Made by a program: the position numbers and the translations under genes
In this document: in pieces, positions 57,773-64,000 of the stretch
Position numbering within the stretch: the stretch's first letter is position 1
Layout: each line of letters begins with the position of its first letter
Assembly (NCBI GenBank): GCA_964449465.1
Contig: CAYVBK010000021.1
Location: 25,527 to 89,526 of the forward strand
DNA from: CAYRXM01 sp964449465
Lineage (GTDB): Bacteria > Chloroflexota > Anaerolineae > JAFGEY01
DNA length: 64,000 nucleotides
Direction: 5' to 3'
Notes under the pieces: generated by a model
Told to the model about the DNA's origin: nothing
The model's input: the letters and a program-made list of their open reading frames with translations, nothing else
The model's database searches: none

Positions 57773-60157
57773 TCAAGGCGGCGAGATGATGGTTGAGCGG
57801 GCCATCAAAGGCAGGGCCGCTCCGTTTTGATCGGTGGCCCAAAATGTCACCAGGTTGTCCATCGGCGTTTGCGCCCAGCACCGCACGGCCCAGGTGGTGC
57901 CGCTTTCACCGGGCCAGACATCCCAACTGCTGCTGCGCTCCTGGTCGTTGCCCGATACGGCATCGGCCGGCGCGGTCAAGGTGCGTCGTGGCGTGATCGC
58001 CTCGATGCCGGCCGATCCGCTGTTGTCATAGTCCCAGTTGTGCTGAATGATTGCACTGACGCTGCCGCCGACAAAGGGATAGAGAAACGGCGGGTTTTGC
58101 CAGTTTGACTGGGGAATGAGAAAAGTCCAGGCAAAGGCAAAAATTTGTGCGCCGCCGGGGGCCACATTGGCATGGGCCGCCGTGCTGAGGGCGACATTGT
58201 ACACATTGAGATCGGCCAGGTGCGTGCCGGCGGGCGGCGGGCCGCCCACTACTGACAGTTTGAACACCCGCCAGCCGTTCACCGCTTCGCCGTCGGCGGC
58301 GCTGAACGGCCCCCAGACAACCCACTGCCCGTCGCTGGCGGCATCCTCACCCCATGTGGCCGAAACCAGCGGAATGCCCGAACCGACTCCGGCCGTGGGG
58401 TGCGCCGAACGAACATCGGGGTGAGTATAGGCGCCGCTGCCGCCATAGAGGGTAAAGGTAAAAGGCGTGTCCCAGGCCAGCCCGTTGAGCATGTCCAGCG
58501 CGCCGCCGCAATCCGGGTCGAACAGGCGCACATACAGCGGGTCGGTGGTGCCTTCTGGCACGGCCAGCAAGATCACCTGTACCTGGTCGTCGTCTCCTTG
58601 CGATGGGGCAAAGCCCGGCTCGTAGCCATAGGTGCCCAGATAGCCGGTTTCAAGCGTGGTGTCTGTCGAGCCGCAGTTCAATGACAGATAGGCTCCACTC
58701 AGTGTGCCGCTGCCGCCGCCGGGATTGATCACGGTCAGGTCGTAGCGGCCGGCGGCAATTTGCGCTGGAATGATCACCTGGAGAGTGTTGGGGTCTATCC
58801 ATGTGGCCGGAAGCGGCCATGCGCCCAGCATGACTGCGGCGCCTGGTGTCAGGTAGACGCCGTTGATGGTGGCCGAAACCGGCGCGTCATTGCAACCCTG
58901 GTTGGGCGTGATGCTGGCCGGCTGCGGCGCTGGCACGATGATGGGGGCTGTGTCGCCGCTGCCGGTAGTTTCGATATTGTCGCCGCTGACCGCTGCCGAG
59001 TTGGTCCAGGTGCCGGCGGCGGCCCAGACGGTGGCTTGAAAAGAGATCACCAATGTGCCGCCGCCGCTCAAAGCCCACGGCTGCGGTGAGGGTGTCCAGA
59101 TCAGAGTTTGGCCGTTGAGAGCCGGTTCGCTCCACCCGCCGGCCGGGGTGGCGATGGTCGAACCTGGCACATAGCTCAAGCCGGGCGGCAGCGTATCGCT
59201 CAATTGACGGATCTGCGCCGCATCACCGCCGCCGGCCATATTTCGGATGGTGATGGTATAGGCCACAATGCCGCCGGTTGGCACGGTGGCGGGGTTGGCC
59301 GTCTTTTGCACCGATATGGGCGGTCTCAGGTACACGGTGGTGCTGGCCGAGGCCGCGCCGGCATGTGCCTGGATGGTGGCTGTGCCGGCGGTGGTGGTCG
59401 AGGTAAGCGTCGCCAGGGCTGCGCCATTCAAGGTGGAAATGACCGTGCTGCTGCTGCCTCCAAATTGCCCCAAAGAGGTGTTGAGTGTGATCGTCGTGCC
59501 GTCGGCGATCGGGCGATCAAACTGATCGAACACCTGGATCTGGATCAGGGTGCTTGAGCTGCCATCGGCGGCGATGGTGGGCGGCGACGCCGTAATCACA
59601 ATGCGGGTCGGCAGCGGCACCGGCGTGGGCGTTTCGGTGGGTGTCGGCGAGGGCGTGGCCGACGCGGTGGCTGTTGCAGTGGGCAAGGGTGTCCAGGTGG
59701 GGCGGCGCGTTGGCGTTCGAGTCGGGGTGATGGTCTCGGTGGGCAGCCATGTCGGACTGGGCGGCACTGTCGGTGTTTCGGTGGGTGGCTCAGATGTTTG
59801 AGTCGGGGTGGGCGGCTCTGGTGTCCATGTCGACGTCCAGGTTGGAGTAGAGGTGGGCGGCCTGGGCGTCCAGGTGGGCGTGGCCGCTGCAATGGCGCGC
59901 CCGGTGGGTGTGGCCGTGATATAGACGATCATCTGTTTTTCGGCCCGCACGGTGGCCAGTTGATCCACCTGTTTGATGATGTCAATTTGAACGGTCTGGA
60001 TGTGTTGAATGGTCTCTTGATTGCGGATAGATAACAATGGAATGATGACCAGCAGGATATTGAAAAAAAACAACAAAACCATAAACCGCTGTCGGCCATT
60101 CAGACGCAGTTTTTCTTTCAGAGGCTTTTTTTCCGACCAGAGCCGTTCCAGAGTCAT
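57773..60157 (-). CDS. Membrane-anchored Ig-like/DUF11 surface protein
   Basis: The 794-residue protein has a basic N-terminus, a membrane helix (about 25-44) and a short coiled segment. A long Thr/Pro linker (about 80-185) leads to a Big_1/invasin-like Ig domain (from VITASPPTIAADGSSS), one DUF11 repeat (SVQKTANPATVPTGG), an IPT/TIG-like domain (ASITPNQGCNDAPVSATING) and a C-terminal beta-rich domain of unknown type. It is tethered by the N-terminus and faces outwards. It has no LPLV-type tail. It shares its anchor layout with the small protein encoded at 61511. Confidence 0.85.
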   Translation of the reverse strand: MTLERLWSEKKPLKEKLRLNGRQRFMVLLFFFNILLVIIPLLSIRNQETIQHIQTVQIDIIKQVDQLATVRAEKQMIVYITATPTGRAIAAATPTWTPRPPTSTPTWTSTWTPEPPTPTQTSEPPTETPTVPPSPTWLPTETITPTRTPTRRPTWTPLPTATATASATPSPTPTETPTPVPLPTRIVITASPPTIAADGSSSTLIQIQVFDQFDRPIADGTTITLNTSLGQFGGSSSTVISTLNGAALATLTSTTTAGTATIQAHAGAASASTTVYLRPPISVQKTANPATVPTGGIVAYTITIRNMAGGGDAAQIRQLSDTLPPGLSYVPGSTIATPAGGWSEPALNGQTLIWTPSPQPWALSGGGTLVISFQATVWAAAGTWTNSAAVSGDNIETTGSGDTAPIIVPAPQPASITPNQGCNDAPVSATINGVYLTPGAAVMLGAWPLPATWIDPNTLQVIIPAQIAAGRYDLTVINPGGGSGTLSGAYLSLNCGSTDTTLETGYLGTYGYEPGFAPSQGDDDQVQVILLAVPEGTTDPLYVRLFDPDCGGALDMLNGLAWDTPFTFTLYGGSGAYTHPDVRSAHPTAGVGSGIPLVSATWGEDAASDGQWVVWGPFSAADGEAVNGWRVFKLSVVGGPPPAGTHLADLNVYNVALSTAAHANVAPGGAQIFAFAWTFLIPQSNWQNPPFLYPFVGGSVSAIIQHNWDYDNSGSAGIEAITPRRTLTAPADAVSGNDQERSSSWDVWPGESGTTWAVRCWAQTPMDNLVTFWATDQNGAALPLMARSTIISPP

Positions 60158-60185
60158 GGTTTTACCTGACTGACATCAGGGTTAT

Positions 60186-61457
60186 TCAGAGTTGGGGGAA
60201 TTTGTCGGCGATGTTTCGGATGCCCAACTCGGTGAAAATTTTGCGCGCCTGAGACAGTAAATCGGCTGCTTTTTGAGCGTTTTCGGGCTTTTGGTTATTT
60301 TGACGATACATGATACCCATTTCGTAAGCAATCCGTCCCAGACTGTACCTGGTGGACATGTTTTCAAACATGGCGCGGGCCTGTTCATAGTATTGTTCGG
60401 CGTCTTGCCAACGTTCGCGGCGAGCGGCGATCATTCCTTTGATCATGGTCGCAAAAGCCAATTCGACACGGCCCTCGGATTCCTGAGCCAGGCGGATGGA
60501 TTCGTCTGCCTCTTTGTCGGCCTTATTCAGGTCGTCCCACACAATGGCCAGTTCGGCGATGTGCGCTTTGACGGTGGCCTGGCGGGAAACGAACCCGACG
60601 CCTTGGCTACAGGTGGCCCAACACCGGTCAAAGTGTTCTTGGGCTTTGTCATATCGGCCGCGTTCCATCGCCATCTGCCCCAGACTGAGGTGGATCACAA
60701 AAAGAGATTGTGGGTTGCCGCCGCCGCCAATGGCCATCAGGGCATTTTGATAACATTCGTCGGCTTCGGTCCATCGTCCTTGATTGCGATAAATATCTCC
60801 CAAAACGCTATAGACGCGCGAAGTGGCTTTGCGCAGGCCGGCCTGTTCGGCCAGGTTGAGGCTTTGCTGTAAATGCTCGATAGACCTGGTCCATTCACCC
60901 AATGCAAAATAGGTTTCGCCGATGGTTTCGTGGATCACCGACAGCGTGCTAATATCGCCGCACAGTTCTGACAGGGAGCGTCCTTTTTCCAACTGTTCCA
61001 AAGCCTGTTTATAGTTGCCCATCTCTTCGCTTTGCCAGCCCAGGTTTTGATACAGTCGTCCCTGCATGGCCAGGTCGCCGGTTTCTTTGCTGATCTCCAG
61101 GCTGCGCAGCCAGTGATCTCGGGCCAGTTTGTTGGATCCCTGTCGGCGATAGCGAATGCCGGCGTAATACAAGAATCGGGCGACTTCGTCTGGATCGAGC
61201 AACCGTTCGGCCAGTTCAAAGGCTTTTTCAGTCCATTCCTGCGCTTCTTGCAGTTTGCCTTGATACCAATACACTCGCCCCATCTCGTTATAGATGCGCG
61301 CCACTTCGTTATGCTCAACGCCGGTCAGGTACTCGAGCCCCAACCGAAATTGATTCATGGCCTGCTCATAGTCGCCTCGTTCAACCAAAATCTGACCGAT
61401 TTTGCGGCTCAATTCGGCGATTTTGATGTGTTCTTCTGTGATGAGTGGAAATGTCAT
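60186..61457 (-). CDS. TPR-repeat protein
   Basis: The 423-residue protein consists almost wholly of tetratricopeptide repeats, about nine or ten of them, for example GDYEQAMNQFRLGLEYL, GNYKQALEQLEKGRSL, GRWTEADECYQNALMA and GRYDKAQEHFDRCW. No signal peptide or membrane segment is visible, so it is probably a cytoplasmic scaffold. It lies between the small membrane protein and the anchored surface protein on the same strand, 28 bp before the latter, and may help assemble or regulate that envelope system. Confidence 0.88.
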   Translation of the reverse strand: MTFPLITEEHIKIAELSRKIGQILVERGDYEQAMNQFRLGLEYLTGVEHNEVARIYNEMGRVYWYQGKLQEAQEWTEKAFELAERLLDPDEVARFLYYAGIRYRRQGSNKLARDHWLRSLEISKETGDLAMQGRLYQNLGWQSEEMGNYKQALEQLEKGRSLSELCGDISTLSVIHETIGETYFALGEWTRSIEHLQQSLNLAEQAGLRKATSRVYSVLGDIYRNQGRWTEADECYQNALMAIGGGGNPQSLFVIHLSLGQMAMERGRYDKAQEHFDRCWATCSQGVGFVSRQATVKAHIAELAIVWDDLNKADKEADESIRLAQESEGRVELAFATMIKGMIAARRERWQDAEQYYEQARAMFENMSTRYSLGRIAYEMGIMYRQNNQKPENAQKAADLLSQARKIFTELGIRNIADKFPQL

Positions 61458-61510
61458 AATTTCTCCTCGTTTTCAAGACCGAGATCACTGCTCCACAAGA
61501 TCATTCTCAA

Positions 61511-61780
61511 TCATGGCAACGAGCCGTAGGGAATGATCTGGGTGATGATGGTGGTTTCGGTATAGACCTGTTCAATGATCCGGGTGGCATAAATTTCGCG
61601 GGTCTGCTCGTATTGGATGACTTGATCGATCAGTTCGGCCTCTTGAAAAGAGAGCAGCACTGCCGCGATGAGCAGCATATCAAAAAGCAGCAGCAGCAAA
61701 AGCAGGCGAAGGCGGTTGCTGTGTTTGAGATCCAACCGGCTGCTCCAGACAGCCCAGATGCCAGGCGCCGACCGGCTCAT
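61511..61780 (-). CDS. Small single-pass membrane protein
   Basis: The 89-residue protein has a basic N-terminal segment (about 1-23), a strong membrane helix (about 24-43, rich in Leu) and a 45-residue outer segment rich in Ile, Tyr and Thr (EIYATRIIEQVYTETTIITQ). The start overlaps the stop of the diguanylate cyclase gene as ATGA, which supports it as real. No family is recognised. The anchor resembles the first 80 residues of the 57773 protein, so it could be a partner or a truncated relative. Confidence 0.7.
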   Translation of the reverse strand: MSRSAPGIWAVWSSRLDLKHSNRLRLLLLLLLFDMLLIAAVLLSFQEAELIDQVIQYEQTREIYATRIIEQVYTETTIITQIIPYGSLP

Positions 61781-63582
61781 TGTACGGCTCCTGTGGCTGT
61801 GACAGTCGTCGGCAGTGCGACCTGGCCTGTCTCGCCAAGTGAAGGATGACTTTCCTGAAATGCATCCATCTGTTCTTTGCGGTCCTCGTATAGACAAACG
61901 CGGTTTTTGCCCATACGCTTGGCCAGGTAGGCCGCCCGGTCAGCCTGCTTGACCAGTGCGACAATGTCACCGGCATCACGAGGAAACAAGGCTACGCCGG
62001 TGCTGATGGTGGCGCGCACCTCTTGCCCTTCGTTGGTTCTGAAAATATAGTCCTGCACCGACCGGCGGATGAGTTCGGCGATGGCCAAAGCGGTTTGCTC
62101 ATCGGTGTTGGGCACCAGGACGACAAATTCTTCGCCGCCCCAGCGTCCCACAAATCCAACTCCTTCGACAGCCTGTTTCATCAGGCCGGCAATGCCGGCC
62201 AGTACCCTGTCGCCGGTTTGATGCCCAAAGGTGTTGTTGATTTTGCGAAAATCATCAATGTCACCCAAAAACAGGGCCACGCTTTGATTAGAGAATTGTG
62301 CGCGGCTCATGGCGCGTTGGGCCTGCTGCGTAAAGGCGGCCTGATTCAGGATGTCGAGTTGACGGTCGCGGTCGGCCAGGTGCAAAGATTTTTCGTACAT
62401 CTGCGCATTGTGCAGGGTGACACCGGCCTGGTTGGCTACGATGCCGACAATGCGAAAATGTTCGGCTGTAAAGAGGCGGCGGTAACGCACCAGCACCAAC
62501 AATCCTACAATGTTCTTTTCGGCCATCAGCGGAAAGGCCATGACCGCCGTGCGCGATGTCCAGCGCGCTTCGTGGATGCTCAGATATCCCAATGTGGCTA
62601 TGTCATTGGCCAATTCACCGGTGCCGCTAGCGATAACCCGCCCCAGAAACCCCTGTTGGGGCATGACGATCATTGGCCCGTGATCGCCTTGTTCCGGATT
62701 GGCCAGCAGATATTCGTTGGCCTCGGCATTTTGCGCATAAACCAGGCAGGCATCACACTCGGCCAGTTCTGAAATGGCTTGAGCAATGCTGCCGCTGACC
62801 CGCTGCACGGTTTCTTCCTGGCTCATAGCAGCCACAAAGCTCTGCGAGATTTTGTAGAGCTGGCTGATTTCGTCGTGTTCGGTGTCAATGTTGATATAGA
62901 GTCGAAATGTCGCCAAGACGCCCAGCAACGGTATTGCCAGCCCAATCAGCGAAATAAGAGAAAAGCTGCGCAAGGCCAGGAAATAGTACATGCTAAGAGA
63001 GATGGGCGCCAGCAGGATGGCAAACCATGGGTCCATCTTGGGCAGCTTTTTTTCGTGCAGGATTTCCTTGTTCCATCGGCCGATCAGCGACACCGATAGA
63101 ACCGAAAAAGTGGCCAGATAAACCACAATGGCCGGGAGGTGAAAAGTCTGGATCAGCCAGGGCTGAACATATTGGCTGGTCAGGGCGAAAAAGCCGCCGG
63201 CCAGCACAGCCGAGACAATGGCGTGGGCGACATAGTAAAGCCCATGCTCCCACTTGGGGCGGCGAAGCAATGCGTGGCCGACCAGGGTGCCCAGTCCAAT
63301 CACCTCTGTCGCGCCCGCGGCCCGTTGAAGTGGCGAGGCTTTGTCCGAGTCGAACATCAGGGCCAGCAAAATCAAGATGATGCTGAGGGTGAGCTGATCA
63401 CCTTGTGGAAGATGGATCACCTGCCATTCGGCCAGGATGCAGGCCAGAGTTAGAAAAAGAATAGGCCAGGACCAATACAAGAAACCAGACCGGCCGATCA
63501 CCACAAGCAACGTAATGGCGACGACAGCAAGCAGTATGGCGAAAATTTTTTGTTTGTTTTCAAGTCGGTTCACGCTGGTCAC
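61777..63582 (-). CDS. Multi-pass membrane GAF-GGDEF diguanylate cyclase
   Basis: The 601-residue protein has about seven or eight membrane helices (about 12-230). A GAF domain (about 245-400) follows, then a GGDEF domain (about 420-575) with intact active site RWGGEEFVVL and the metal-binding Asp in FLGDIDDFRKINNTFGH. The RxxD inhibitory site before GGEEF is absent. It should make cyclic di-GMP in response to a membrane or GAF-bound signal. The start is a GTG with only a weak ribosome site. It heads a cluster of surface proteins, suggesting c-di-GMP control of their production. Confidence 0.92.
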   Translation of the reverse strand: MTSVNRLENKQKIFAILLAVVAITLLVVIGRSGFLYWSWPILFLTLACILAEWQVIHLPQGDQLTLSIILILLALMFDSDKASPLQRAAGATEVIGLGTLVGHALLRRPKWEHGLYYVAHAIVSAVLAGGFFALTSQYVQPWLIQTFHLPAIVVYLATFSVLSVSLIGRWNKEILHEKKLPKMDPWFAILLAPISLSMYYFLALRSFSLISLIGLAIPLLGVLATFRLYINIDTEHDEISQLYKISQSFVAAMSQEETVQRVSGSIAQAISELAECDACLVYAQNAEANEYLLANPEQGDHGPMIVMPQQGFLGRVIASGTGELANDIATLGYLSIHEARWTSRTAVMAFPLMAEKNIVGLLVLVRYRRLFTAEHFRIVGIVANQAGVTLHNAQMYEKSLHLADRDRQLDILNQAAFTQQAQRAMSRAQFSNQSVALFLGDIDDFRKINNTFGHQTGDRVLAGIAGLMKQAVEGVGFVGRWGGEEFVVLVPNTDEQTALAIAELIRRSVQDYIFRTNEGQEVRATISTGVALFPRDAGDIVALVKQADRAAYLAKRMGKNRVCLYEDRKEQMDAFQESHPSLGETGQVALPTTVTATGAVQ

Positions 63583-63672
63583 CTACATCTGTCCTGCTGG
63601 TTTGTCGGGTCGTTCCGGCAGACCGTGATCTGGTTTTGCTCACCCCCTGTTTTAACATCAGTCCTTTTGACC

Positions 63673-63700
63673 ATTTTACCGAACTTGTGAGATGTGTCAA
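63673..63700 (-). promoter_or_regulatory. Promoter of the diguanylate cyclase cluster
   Basis: Minus strand: TTGACA (63700-63695), 16 bp, TAAAAT (63678-63673). The 5' UTR is about 85 nt; I could not fit a c-di-GMP riboswitch in it. Confidence 0.75.
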
Positions 63701-63737
63701 GAGGACAAGAGTACCGACCGTGTTTCAGTTTTGACAT

Positions 63738-64000
63738 TTAGAACAGACTGAGCTGTTCAACCTGTAGGCGGGGCGTTTCAACCGGAGCGGGAGCCATTTC
63801 GGCAATCAGTTGGGGGATTTTTTTCATATCCTCCATCACCGTTTGCCGCAGGGCCGGTTGATGTAGCGCGGCCGCCGGGTGATACATGGGATAATACAGC
63901 ACTCCGCCGATTTTGCGCGCCTTGCCGTGAATGTCGGATATTTTTTCGCCGGCAAAGTATCGCGCCATCGAGAAACGCCCCAGCGTAATGACCACCTGAG
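63738..64000 (-). CDS. Family 4 uracil-DNA glycosylase, C-terminal part (runs off window)
   Basis: Only the last 87 or so codons are inside the window; the 5' part lies beyond position 64000. The visible piece reads VVITLGRFSMARYFAG, then YYPMYHPAAALHQPALR, the conserved C-terminal motif of type 4 (iron-sulphur) uracil-DNA glycosylases, which remove uracil from DNA. The Fe-S cysteines and the first catalytic motif would be in the missing part. The tail ends VEQLSLF. The frame is open to the window edge. Confidence 0.85.
   Translation of the reverse strand, partial: QVVITLGRFSMARYFAGEKISDIHGKARKIGGVLYYPMYHPAAALHQPALRQTVMEDMKKIPQLIAEMAPAPVETPRLQVEQLSLF

Noticed and set aside
63583..63672. c-di-GMP riboswitch in front of the diguanylate cyclase
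   Set aside because: The roughly 85-nt leader shows no convincing GEMM-type helices or tetraloop-receptor pair.

Overview
This 64 kb window is chromosomal DNA of a GC-rich, gene-dense bacterium, most probably a member of the Chloroflexota (Anaerolineae/Caldilineae-like). The main reasons are secreted proteins with Thr-Pro-rich linkers, DUF11 and PKD repeats, a short C-terminal LPL(V/I)-type tail on two secreted proteins, paired DUF881 proteins, a glutamate-synthase-like FMN protein, and a sodium-pump decarboxylase operon. This placement is an inference from gene content; no rRNA or other phylogenetic marker is present. I see no tRNA, CRISPR array, IS element or prophage.

Region 1 (1-8.3 kb, +): a cobalamin-binding sensor with the Wx9EH signature of B12 photoreceptors, overlapped by a soluble histidine kinase; an RlmM/FtsJ-type RNA methyltransferase; a GyrA-C-terminal-like propeller protein overlapping an Hsp70-like ATPase; a URO-D-family methyltransferase; a membrane protein. 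Region 2 (8.3-16 kb): RecD2 helicase, LysM/M23 peptidase, DUF4349 lipoprotein, then a promoter-led operon oadG - biotin carrier - oadB - pduL that could couple decarboxylation to Na+ export and acyl-phosphate formation. Region 3 (16-24 kb): a secreted glycoside-hydrolase-like protein, two DUF881 proteins, a CARDB-like lipoprotein, an APH-fold kinase, a metallophosphoesterase, and a two-gene unit for a G1405-type 16S rRNA methyltransferase plus RsmI, both acting on the decoding site.

Region 4 (24-30 kb, +): three proteins sharing zinc ribbons: a double-FHA ABC transporter, a small membrane protein with periodic strand repeats, and a membrane-anchored subtilase. A repeat-rich spacer (30.06-30.46 kb) follows. 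Region 5 (30.5-34 kb, +): anchored small protein, DUF4405 membrane protein, secreted Asp/Gly/Cys-repeat protein, then an OmpR-type response regulator and a HAMP histidine kinase with a Met/His-rich sensor segment.

Region 6 (34-47.5 kb, all -): a long amino-acid cluster, in transcription order rplY, cimA, serA, FMN glutamate-synthase-like, gdh, thrC, aspartate kinase, EamA transporter, Ski2-like helicase. A classical Ile/Leu attenuator lies before cimA, and a second leader region with two terminators before serA. The glutamate dehydrogenase has Met in place of its catalytic lysine.

Region 7 (47.6-64 kb, all -): GH3 glycosidase and Gfo/Idh oxidoreductase, then an envelope cluster (GAF-GGDEF diguanylate cyclase, a small membrane protein, a TPR protein, a 794-residue anchored Ig/DUF11 protein and a 2022-residue secreted DUF11/PKD protein), and at the edge the C-terminal part of a family 4 uracil-DNA glycosylase.
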